Positions 52,890 through 60,314 of a DNA stretch of 64,000 bases are shown in pieces. The DNA is from an uncultured Bacteroidia bacterium (lineage in GTDB: Bacteria; Bacteroidota; Bacteroidia; Bacteroidales; UBA932): positions 1 to 64,000 of the forward strand of contig CACZHP010000007.1 of the NCBI GenBank assembly GCA_902780935.1, given 5' to 3'. The first letter of the stretch is position 1; every line of letters begins with the position of its first letter. The notes below the pieces were generated by a model, which made no database searches, had not been told where the DNA came from, and saw nothing but the letters and a program-made list of their open reading frames with translations. Position numbers and translations under genes: made by a program.

Positions 52890-53654
52890 ATGAACGCCGT
52901 TTTGACAGCCTTGCTGATCCCGTTCCTGGGCACCGCACTGGGATCCGCCTTCGTATTCTTCATGCGCAGGGAGATGCCGAAGCGGCTGCAGAAAACCCTG
53001 CTGGGTTTCGCCTCCGGAGTCATGGTCGCGGCATCAGTCTGGTCCCTGATCATTCCCGCCCTGGAGATGGGGTCCGGCAAATCAGCCGTGATACCCGTCA
53101 CTGTGGGGCTGCTGGCCGGATTCGCCTTCCTCCTCCTTATCGACCAAGTGACCCCGCATATCCACCCTGTCGGTGGCCCAGAAGGCCCTAAGAGCAAACT
53201 TTCCCGCACAACGATGCTCGCCCTGGCTGTCACTATCCATAATTTCCCCGAGGGAATGGCAGTAGGAGTAGCTGTGGCAGGAGCCCTGACATCGGACTTC
53301 AGCATGGCCGGAGCCATAGCTCTCTCATTGGGAATAGCGATCCAGAATGTCCCGGAGGGCGCGATAATATCCATGCCACTGCGTGCCGCCGGCAACAGCC
53401 GGTGGAAGTCATTCATGATAGGCTCTTTAAGCGGAATCGTGGAGCCCCTGGGCGGAGCGCTTGTACTGCTCCTGGCCTCGGTAGCCACCTCCACCATGCC
53501 TTATCTGCTGCCCTTCGCCGCTGGTGCTATGCTCTATGTCGTTATAGAAGAGCTGGTTCCCGAGGCTTCACAGGGAGAGCATTCCAATTTGTCCACCATC
53601 GGTTTCGCGATCGGATTCGCGTTGATGATGGTTCTCGACGTGGTCATGGGATAG
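52890..53654 (+). CDS. ZIP-family divalent metal transporter
   Basis: A zinc/iron permease with about eight helices. The two metal-binding helices read HNFPEGMAVGVAVAG near 123 and QNVPEGAIISMPL near 153. A cytosolic His-poor loop lies at 85-105 (HIHPVGGPEGPKSK). 254 residues, family length. Last gene of the flavoprotein operon; its 3' end faces the beta-helix gene 3 nt away. Confidence 0.93.
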   Translation: MNAVLTALLIPFLGTALGSAFVFFMRREMPKRLQKTLLGFASGVMVAASVWSLIIPALEMGSGKSAVIPVTVGLLAGFAFLLLIDQVTPHIHPVGGPEGPKSKLSRTTMLALAVTIHNFPEGMAVGVAVAGALTSDFSMAGAIALSLGIAIQNVPEGAIISMPLRAAGNSRWKSFMIGSLSGIVEPLGGALVLLLASVATSTMPYLLPFAAGAMLYVVIEELVPEASQGEHSNLSTIGFAIGFALMMVLDVVMG

Positions 53655-53657
53655 AGG

Positions 53658-54902
53658 CTATTCGCTCCATCCATCCCTGGTGCGATAGACCATTCGACCA
53701 AGATCGGTATCGAAATATGGATATCCAAGGTCGACCAGATGGGTCGGCCTTGACTTTGTGGGCCCAGTCTTGGGAGCGATGAGATTCTCTGAGCGGAACC
53801 ACTCCCCGGCTCCCTCACTGAGGTCTCCCCAGATATTCCCTTCGTACGTCTTCCACGTCACGGAATCTATAAGGTAATATGAGATATATCCCCGGAACCG
53901 GCCGCCGCCGACATCCTTCGCGATCCAGTCGCAGTACCACACGTCCTCGTCGCCCTCCTCGCAATTGAAGTCTATGATGCTCACCGTATTAAGCTGCCCT
54001 CCTCCGAAGGTCAAGGCCCTCCTGACATGCTCGGCGCAGCAATTGACAAGAGTCAAGTTGTGGATGCCGGTCGTGTTCCGGGAACCCTCACCGATGCTGT
54101 CAAGGTCGTCAATCTCTCCGAAAGCGAAACCGTACAGGCAACGTTGGGCAGTGCACTGCTCCATGATCAGATGCTCACCCGCGATGTGGAAAGCCGTACC
54201 GAGACCGATCAGTTTACAATGGGATATGAAATAATTGAACCCGTTGTTGCCCCCATTGCACGCCCTGATCCCGACGCAGCGGGGATTAAGCCCCTCGGTG
54301 CTATCGAAGTTGCCGCCGGAGACCATGAATATATTCCTCACACTCATCTCGGAAGCGTACTTTCCGTCAATCACTACCAGCCTTTTGGTGTAGCCCGGGA
54401 TAATGAAGGACAAGTCGAAAATGTTGTAATTGGCCAGGGAATATATCCAAGAAGGCTCGCTGCCGATGATGGAGATGTCGTCATCCTCCGTGAAAGTGTC
54501 GTAAAGTTCCTTGGTGAGCACGATCTCCGCCCCGTCATGGTTTGAGTTGAACGACAGGTTCGTGGCTTTACGGGCGCCTCCCACTCCCTCGAGTGTGACA
54601 AGGCCAGGCTTATGCGGAAAGAAAAGGCCGTATTTGTAGGTTTTCCCGTTCCGCTGGATCTCAGTGAGCGAATTGACGTAATATGTCCCGGGCAACAGGG
54701 TTATCTTCCCTCCCCTGGCCGAGGCCAGACCGTCTATCAGGCTGTTGAGCAAGGCGCAATCAGTTTTTCCGTCACAAACATAATCAGCGGCTCCCTTGTC
54801 AGCGGCAGAAGAGTTTGATGCGGCGACGAGGATCAGAGACCCTTTGGCGCTCAATGTCAGGGCCGCAAAGGACAGCGCCAATAGAAATATAAAACGTTTC
54901 AT
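53658..54902 (-). CDS. Secreted right-handed beta-helix protein
   Basis: I start at ATG 54902 (MKRFIFLLALSFAALTLSA), which gives a clean signal peptide; a longer frame would run toward the SRP RNA gene. It opens with the pectate-lyase-superfamily repeat start (DGKTDCALLNSLIDGLASAR and GGKITLLPGTYYV). About 250 residues of beta-helix-like repeats follow (FHIAGEHLIMEQCTAQRCLY). A polysaccharide-degrading or binding role is likely, but the catalytic residues are not identifiable. Confidence 0.75.
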   Translation of the reverse strand: MKRFIFLLALSFAALTLSAKGSLILVAASNSSAADKGAADYVCDGKTDCALLNSLIDGLASARGGKITLLPGTYYVNSLTEIQRNGKTYKYGLFFPHKPGLVTLEGVGGARKATNLSFNSNHDGAEIVLTKELYDTFTEDDDISIIGSEPSWIYSLANYNIFDLSFIIPGYTKRLVVIDGKYASEMSVRNIFMVSGGNFDSTEGLNPRCVGIRACNGGNNGFNYFISHCKLIGLGTAFHIAGEHLIMEQCTAQRCLYGFAFGEIDDLDSIGEGSRNTTGIHNLTLVNCCAEHVRRALTFGGGQLNTVSIIDFNCEEGDEDVWYCDWIAKDVGGGRFRGYISYYLIDSVTWKTYEGNIWGDLSEGAGEWFRSENLIAPKTGPTKSRPTHLVDLGYPYFDTDLGRMVYRTRDGWSE

Positions 54903-54920
54903 ATTCCAAAAACAAAAAAA

Positions 54921-55018
54921 GGGAAAGCTACGCACGTCGCACCGCTACAACCTCCTACCCTTGCTGCCTTCCGACCCTGGGGGGATTCAGAGGGAGCTGG
55001 TCGCGTACGACTTTCCCC
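54921..55018 (-). ncRNA. ffs: Signal recognition particle RNA (small bacterial SRP RNA)
   Basis: Minus-strand transcript of about 98 nt. It begins GGGGAAAGTCGTACGCGACC and ends GTGCGTAGCTTTCCC, so the ends pair. It contains the SRP domain IV core GGGTCGGAAGGCAGCAAGGG, the signature loop that binds Ffh. A T7 run and further T's follow at 54908-54920. A -7-like TATATTCG lies at 55024-55031, just before the cdd stop. Confidence 0.9.
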
Positions 55019-55031
55019 AAGCGCGAATATA

Positions 55032-55514
55032 CTATTTTTCATTGAAACTGTCAAAAATGAACGGAAGGATGTCATCCACCCTGGAGAATTTCCAGGCCTT
55101 ATCCGTACCGAACATTATGACACTCATCGGCTTCCCGCTAAGGGTCTGGTATTCCGCCATAACCTGGCGGCAGGCCCCGCAAGGGGAACATGGTGTCGGA
55201 GAGACCGAATGGCCGAAGCCTCCGACAATCGCCAGGGAGACCATCGCCTTCCCAGGATGGTTGGCTCCGGCCGCGAACATTGCGGTCCTCTCGGCGCATA
55301 GTCCGGATGGATAGGCGGCGTTTTCCTGGTTGGCTCCCCTCACGACTGTCCCGTCCTCCAGCAGGACTGCCGCTCCCACATTGAATCTGGAATATGGAGC
55401 GTAAGATCCTTTCTGTGCCTCGATGGCCTCACGGACCAAAGCCTGGTCCTTTGGGTCCATTTCTTCTATTGAAGAATATTCCTCGTAATTGATCGCAAGT
55501 CTGACTGTCTTCAT
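55032..55514 (-). CDS. cdd: Cytidine deaminase
   Basis: This zinc enzyme deaminates cytidine and deoxycytidine to uridine forms (pyrimidine salvage). Motifs: APYSRFNVGAAVLLEDG, zinc/catalytic CAERTAMFAAG near 73 and PCSPCGACRQVM near 106. 160 residues, homotetrameric CDD type with a slightly extended N-terminus. The SRP RNA promoter lies between its stop and the RNA. Confidence 0.95.
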   Translation of the reverse strand: MKTVRLAINYEEYSSIEEMDPKDQALVREAIEAQKGSYAPYSRFNVGAAVLLEDGTVVRGANQENAAYPSGLCAERTAMFAAGANHPGKAMVSLAIVGGFGHSVSPTPCSPCGACRQVMAEYQTLSGKPMSVIMFGTDKAWKFSRVDDILPFIFDSFNEK

Positions 55515-55577
55515 GACTGGCCTATAGTTCTGGTGTTCTCAAAGATAACAATAATTGTCCAAAATCCAGCGATTAAG

Positions 55578-55585
55578 TATCTTTG
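55578..55585 (+). promoter_or_regulatory. -7 box of mnmA
   Basis: TATCTTTG matches the consensus. It lies 8 nt before ATG 55594, so the leader is very short and the earlier start at 55555 is excluded. Confidence 0.55.
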
Positions 55586-55593
55586 CAGGGATT

Positions 55594-57186
55594 ATGAAAG
55601 TTTGCGTTGGTCTTTCAGGAGGAGTTGACTCCAGTGTGGCCGCCCTGCTGCTGAAGCGGGAGGGCTACGATGTGTTCGGGATGTTCATGCAGAACTGGCA
55701 TGACGCTGACGCCACACTCCATGGCGACTGCGAGTGGGAGGAAGACCGTTTCGTGGCCGAGTTGGTGGCCCGCAAGATCGGAATCCCCTTTTATTTCGTT
55801 GATCTGTCAAAGGAGTACCGCCAGCGGGTCGTGGACTACATGTTCAATGAATATTCCGCGGGTCGCACCCCGAATCCGGACGTGCTCTGCAACCGTGAGA
55901 TAAAGTTCGACGCATTTTTCGAGGCAGCCCGAAGACTGGGCGCCGACATGGTGGCGACAGGCCATTATTGCCGTAGGGCTCCGCTGCTGGACAGCGAGGG
56001 GAAACAAGTCATTATCAACGGGTTGCCCCAGTGGAGAATCCTTGAGGGAACGGACCCTAACAAAGACCAGAGCTATTTCCTTTGCCAGCTCACCCAAGAG
56101 CAGCTTGGTAACGCTCTCTTTCCTATCGGCCACCTCACGAAACCCGAAGTCAGGCAGATAGCCCATATCGCCGACCTACCGTCCGCCGACAAGAAGGACT
56201 CCCAGGGAATATGTTTCGTCGGGAAGGTTGATCTTCCGACTTTCCTTAAGCAGAAGCTGGAGCCGAAAGAGGGCGAAGTGGTCGAGGTTTTCGACGCTTT
56301 TTTCGAGGAAAATCAGCACTACAAGTTCGTCCATGACACTTTGGCCTCATTGCTTGCCGAACCTGGCGAGCCGCTGATGACCGCAGTCTTCGCTTCCGAG
56401 GACTCCGGCGGCGCCTCTTTCAATAACCGCCCGGTCGCTCCGGCGACAAAAGATGTCCCCGCATCCTGTGCTCCGGCGGCAAAAGGCGCCTGGGCTCCCT
56501 ACGCTTCGCGCCCTAGCCGGGTAAACGTCCGCCCAGGCGCATTGCCGCCGGAGCAACAAGAGATTTCCGAACCGGTCCCTGAGCGGAGTCGAAGGGCCAT
56601 TGCCGCCATCTCCCCAAGGAACGTGTTTGATGCGGGGAAAATGGCAGCCCTGAGCGACGAAGATTGGATAAAGCTGTCGGAACCCGTTGATTATTCGGCG
56701 ATAAAGTTCGAGACGGAAGTCTATCGCAGCGGCAAAAAACACATCAAGAAGACCCGCTACAAGGACAACCCCTGGGGCAAGGTTGTTGGCCAGCATGACG
56801 GAGCGCAGTTCTACACCATCGGCCAGCGCAAAGGCCTCAACATCGGCGGCCACAAGGATTCAATATTCGTGATAGCGACTGATGTCAACTCCAACACCAT
56901 CTACGTCGGGGAAGGTCACAGTCATAAAGGCCTCTCCCGCAGCTGCATCAGAATCGCTTCCGAAGACATCCACTGGATCCGCCAAGACCTTGAAATGGAA
57001 GATGGTGACGTGCGACGCTACCGCGTAAGGGTCCGCTACCGCCAGCCTCTTCAGGACGCCTGGCTTGTCAAGCGCCCTTCAGGAATATTCATACTCTTCG
57101 ATACGCCCCAGCGAGGAATATCCGCAGGCCAGTTTGCCGCCTGGTACTCCGACGACGACGAAATGCTCGGCTCCGGAGTTTATTGA
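55594..57186 (+). CDS. mnmA: tRNA-specific 2-thiouridylase MnmA with a large central insertion
   Basis: MnmA thiolates U34 of tRNA-Glu, -Gln and -Lys using ATP and a persulfide carrier. P-loop GLSGGVDSSVAALL at 7-20. Catalytic Cys99 in NPDVLCNREIKF and Cys207 in SQGICFVGKV. The C-terminal barrel starts at KVVGQHDGAQFYTIGQRKG near 397. Length is 530 against about 360 normally. Between the usual EGEVV (about 230) and KVVG (397) lie some 165 extra residues. These include an 85-bp palindromic repeat translated as APAAKGAWAPYASRPSR and NVRPGALPPE, and a second dispersed repeat (PVPERSRRAI). The catalytic residues are intact, so the enzyme may still work. Confidence 0.92.
   Translation: MKVCVGLSGGVDSSVAALLLKREGYDVFGMFMQNWHDADATLHGDCEWEEDRFVAELVARKIGIPFYFVDLSKEYRQRVVDYMFNEYSAGRTPNPDVLCNREIKFDAFFEAARRLGADMVATGHYCRRAPLLDSEGKQVIINGLPQWRILEGTDPNKDQSYFLCQLTQEQLGNALFPIGHLTKPEVRQIAHIADLPSADKKDSQGICFVGKVDLPTFLKQKLEPKEGEVVEVFDAFFEENQHYKFVHDTLASLLAEPGEPLMTAVFASEDSGGASFNNRPVAPATKDVPASCAPAAKGAWAPYASRPSRVNVRPGALPPEQQEISEPVPERSRRAIAAISPRNVFDAGKMAALSDEDWIKLSEPVDYSAIKFETEVYRSGKKHIKKTRYKDNPWGKVVGQHDGAQFYTIGQRKGLNIGGHKDSIFVIATDVNSNTIYVGEGHSHKGLSRSCIRIASEDIHWIRQDLEMEDGDVRRYRVRVRYRQPLQDAWLVKRPSGIFILFDTPQRGISAGQFAAWYSDDDEMLGSGVY
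56470..56554 (+). repeat. 85-bp palindromic-ended coding repeat, copy 1 (inside mnmA)
   Basis: The ends are inverted copies: GCTCCGGCGGCA at the left and TGCCGCCGGAGC at the right, then GCGCCTGGGC paired with GCCCAGGCGC. By eye 81 of 85 positions agree with copy 2 at 59198-59282 on the opposite strand. In mnmA it is read as APAAKGAWAPYASRP and on to NVRPGALPPE. Confidence 0.85.
56573..56600. repeat. Dispersed GAGCGGAGTCGAAGGG-type repeat inside mnmA
   Basis: CCTGAGCGGAGTCGAAGGGC, translated in frame as PERSRRA. The core is shared with the repeat in gcvPB (9111-9139) and resembles the centre of the inverted repeat at 17452-17586. Confidence 0.6.
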
Positions 57187-58860
57187 TTACCCCAGGAACT
57201 GCTTCTTGAAGGCTTCGAGTTTGGCCTCGACGGCAGGAGCGTCGGGTGCGGTGGCGCCGAAATAGAACTTGATCTTGGGCTCAGTGCCAGAAGGACGGAC
57301 GGTCACGACATCTCCCTGGGCGTCAAAGTATTGCAGAACATTGGATTTAGGGAGACCGGTCTTCTCGGGTTCGTTGTAGTCGATAACCTTGACGACCGGA
57401 GAACCGGCCAGCTCTGTGGCGGGCTTGCAGCGCATGTCCTCCATGATCTTGGCGATCTCCTCAGCGCCGGACTTGCCCTTGCGGACCAGATAGACCATGC
57501 TTTCCTTGCGGTAGCCGAACTCAGCGTAGATCTTGTCCATAAGCTGGTAGAGAGTCAGGCCCTGATCCGCTGCCCAGGTGGCGCACTCGGCCACCATAGC
57601 GCAGGCCACGGGAGCGTCCTTGTCACGGACAAACTCGCCCACATTGAACCCGTAGCTTTCCTCGCCGCCGCAGATGAACTCTTTTTTGCCCTCGTTCTTC
57701 TTCACAACCTCGCCGATCCACTTGAATCCGGTCAGCACATCGTAGCACTCCACGCCGAACTTCTTGCAGATGTCGGCGATAAGCTGAGTCGTAACTATGG
57801 TCTTAACGCAATATTTGGTTCCGTCCAGTTTCCCAAGCTCCTTCCAGCGTGTGAGGATATAATATGTCAGCATCGATGCCGTCTGGTTGCCGTTAAACTG
57901 GACCATCTTTCCATCGTTGTCACGAACGGCGATCCCAAGACGGTCAGCGTCAGGATCGGAGGCCATCACGATGTCGGCTCCGACCTCGTCAGCCCTCTCG
58001 AGAGCCATCTTCATAGCGGCCGGCTCCTCCGGATTGGGAGATACGACTGTCGGGAAATCCCCGTCAGAAACATCTTGAGCAGGGACATTGTACACATTCT
58101 TGAACCCAAGCCTCTTAAGGCACTCCGGAATAATCCTGACTCCGCAGCCATGGAGAGGGGTATAGACAATCTTGATGTCATTGTGGCGCTCGCGTGATTC
58201 CGGGCTGAGGGTGAGGGAAAGAATATCGGTCATATATGCCTCATCAACCTTCTTGCCCATAAGCTGGACCTCTCCACAACGCTCCCCACGCTCGAACTTG
58301 ACCTGGGAAGGCTCCGAGACCTTGCCGACCTCGGCAATGATATCCTTATCGACTGGCGGTACTATCTGCGCTCCATCAGACCAGTACACCTTGTAGCCAT
58401 TATACTCCTTGGGATTATGCGAGGCTGTCACCATGATACCTGCGACGGCTCCCATGTAACGGATAGCGTAGCTGAGCTCCGGAGTGGGGCGGATATTGTC
58501 AAACAGGAACACATTGATACCGTTGGCGCTGAGGATGTCCGAGGATATCTTGGCGAAAAGCTTGGAATTATTACGGCTGTCATAAGATATGCAGACCCTG
58601 ATGTCATCGCCTTGAACATGCTTCAGGATATAATTGGCGAGTCCCTGGGTGGCCATCCCGACGGTGTATTTGTTCATCCTGTTGGTTCCCACGCCCATAA
58701 TCCCGCGGAGACCTCCGGTGCCAAATTCAAGATTCTTGTAGAACGCATCCTCAAAACCTACCGGGTCGGTATTCCTGAGTTCGAGGACTTTCATCTTGGT
58801 TTCGGGATCGAAATCCCCGTCGAGCCACTTCTGGGCCGCTGCCTTATAATCCTGTGACAT
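57187..58860 (-). CDS. Phosphoglucomutase/phosphomannomutase
   Basis: It interconverts hexose 1- and 6-phosphates for glycan and glycogen metabolism. The catalytic phosphoserine is in GIMVTASHNPKEYNGYKVYW near 143, the Mg site in ASDPDADRLGIAV near 300, the sugar site in GGEESYGFNVGEFVRDKDAP near 400, and the phosphate-binding RPSGTEPKIKFYF near the end. 557 residues, the long PgcA-like type. Its stop abuts the mnmA stop. It follows the methyltransferase gene by 41 nt on the same strand. Confidence 0.94.
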   Translation of the reverse strand: MSQDYKAAAQKWLDGDFDPETKMKVLELRNTDPVGFEDAFYKNLEFGTGGLRGIMGVGTNRMNKYTVGMATQGLANYILKHVQGDDIRVCISYDSRNNSKLFAKISSDILSANGINVFLFDNIRPTPELSYAIRYMGAVAGIMVTASHNPKEYNGYKVYWSDGAQIVPPVDKDIIAEVGKVSEPSQVKFERGERCGEVQLMGKKVDEAYMTDILSLTLSPESRERHNDIKIVYTPLHGCGVRIIPECLKRLGFKNVYNVPAQDVSDGDFPTVVSPNPEEPAAMKMALERADEVGADIVMASDPDADRLGIAVRDNDGKMVQFNGNQTASMLTYYILTRWKELGKLDGTKYCVKTIVTTQLIADICKKFGVECYDVLTGFKWIGEVVKKNEGKKEFICGGEESYGFNVGEFVRDKDAPVACAMVAECATWAADQGLTLYQLMDKIYAEFGYRKESMVYLVRKGKSGAEEIAKIMEDMRCKPATELAGSPVVKVIDYNEPEKTGLPKSNVLQYFDAQGDVVTVRPSGTEPKIKFYFGATAPDAPAVEAKLEAFKKQFLG

Positions 58861-58901
58861 ATATAAGAAATCAGTTATTTTTCAAATTTACAGAAAAAAG
58901 T

Positions 58902-60314
58902 TCAAATTCGGTGGCATACGATGAGGAAATTGTCGGCCTGGAACGGAGTCTCGATCCTGACCCCGAAGATATGGGCGTCATCTCCAGAACGGACTCCCAG
59001 CCTGGCACGTAATTCCGCGCTTGTAAGGGGAATATTCCTCGCGGACACCTCAGACTTCGGGTAACGCTTCCCCACGTCACGCATCCCCGCCTTGTTCATC
59101 CGGACGATCTCCTTTACCTCAAAGATCTTCCCGAAATTGAACAGATCCTTCGCTTCGCTCAGGATGACAGAGGGTGCGCCAGGAATAACTGAGGGAGGCT
59201 CCGGCGGCAATGCGCCTGGGCGGACATTATCCCGGATAGGGCGCGAAGCGTAGGGAGCCCAGGCGCCTTTTGCCGCCGGAGCAGGGGAAAAGAGGTTCGT
59301 GGAGCGGGCGAGCTTAACAAGGCCGAAACGGGAGCAAAGGGCGTTGAAAACCCCAGCCTTGGCAAGAGACTTGCCAGGCTCGAAAACATACTTTAAATCA
59401 ACGGCTTCCGGAAGAACCGCCTTTGAGGAACGGATCTCCTCGGAAGAAAAAGACAAAGATCCTCCATCCTCCCGGCAAGTTACGCTATACTCCCCTTTCC
59501 AGTCCCGATCCATCCACACCAGCAACTCCTTACACTCTCCCCCGCTCGCCACGACATGGACCTCCCGGACCCAGTTGCCATTCCACCCTTCAGAACAATC
59601 CTCCATAAGCGACGTCTCATAAGACCGGTTCAATCTCTCAACCACCATGGTCACGTCAGCCATCGGAGACAACTTCAAGAGAATATTCCGGGAATATCGG
59701 AAGAGTTCAGGGATAAGGTCGAGCACATTAGGCGAGCAGTCTTCCAGAAGGAAGACCTTTCCCCCGGAATTGTCCCTGCGGGCGGGATCCAGGAATATGA
59801 GATCGGGTGCGAAACCAGCCAGAAGACTCCCTAAAGATCCCTTGCCAACCTCACTGTTTTCAACCCGGATATTCCTTACCTCGAGCTCCGCAAAATTATA
59901 CTTCGCCGCAGAAGCTAAAGAGCTATCCCTCTCATTGTAAAGGACTTCCGAAGCGACCGACGAGAAGGCCCAGCTGTCAATCCCCAGTCCTCCGGTGAGA
60001 TCGGCGATCCTGCCAGGGACATTTCCAAGAATCCGGCCGGCAAGCGCCGTCTTGTAACGGGCGGTTACTGATGAGCTGCACTGCTCGGCGCATAGGGCCG
60101 AGGGATATACCAAAGAAGTGAGAGAATACCACTCAGGAACCTTGCCCCGAAGCTTCCGACGGGCCTCTATTGTACTGATGGCCAATTCCTTCCCATCAAA
60201 AGACGATAAGACGGGATTCGCTGGAGGCAACGGCCATTCAACACGGGAAAGCAGAAGCCGGGATATCTCGGCTTCCGCATTCCCGACAATGAATCGCTCA
60301 AAACTACTCGGCAC
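58902..60314 (-). CDS. THUMP-like class I SAM-dependent methyltransferase
   Basis: The SAM-binding motif I is IADLTGGLGIDSWAFSSVAS near 103-121, followed by YNERDSSLASAAKYNF. The catalytic-type FLDPARRDNSGGKVFLLEDC is near 174. The family (THUMP-like domain at the C-terminus) probably methylates RNA. Between NLF (341) and FGKIFEVKEI (394) lie about 50 extra residues made of the 85-bp repeat (APAAKGAWAPYASRPIRDN) and a second repeat (SVILSEAKDL). 470 residues against roughly 400 expected. It overlaps the peptidase gene by 11 bp. Confidence 0.85.
   Translation of the reverse strand: MPSSFERFIVGNAEAEISRLLLSRVEWPLPPANPVLSSFDGKELAISTIEARRKLRGKVPEWYSLTSLVYPSALCAEQCSSSVTARYKTALAGRILGNVPGRIADLTGGLGIDSWAFSSVASEVLYNERDSSLASAAKYNFAELEVRNIRVENSEVGKGSLGSLLAGFAPDLIFLDPARRDNSGGKVFLLEDCSPNVLDLIPELFRYSRNILLKLSPMADVTMVVERLNRSYETSLMEDCSEGWNGNWVREVHVVASGGECKELLVWMDRDWKGEYSVTCREDGGSLSFSSEEIRSSKAVLPEAVDLKYVFEPGKSLAKAGVFNALCSRFGLVKLARSTNLFSPAPAAKGAWAPYASRPIRDNVRPGALPPEPPSVIPGAPSVILSEAKDLFNFGKIFEVKEIVRMNKAGMRDVGKRYPKSEVSARNIPLTSAELRARLGVRSGDDAHIFGVRIETPFQADNFLIVCHRI
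59142..59169. repeat. Dispersed TGAGCGAAGCGAAGGATCT-type repeat inside the methyltransferase gene
   Basis: The minus strand reads TGTCATCCTGAGCGAAGCGA and continues AGGATCTG, a repeat word I recognise from many Bacteroidetes genomes. It is translated in frame as VILSEAKDL, a peptide typical of such insertions. Confidence 0.65.
59198..59282 (-). repeat. 85-bp palindromic-ended coding repeat, copy 2 (inside the methyltransferase gene)
   Basis: Same element as 56470-56554 with four differences by eye, all in the central non-palindromic part. Translated on the minus strand as APAAKGAWAPYASRPIRDN and on to VRPGALPPE, the same frame as in mnmA. Confidence 0.85.
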
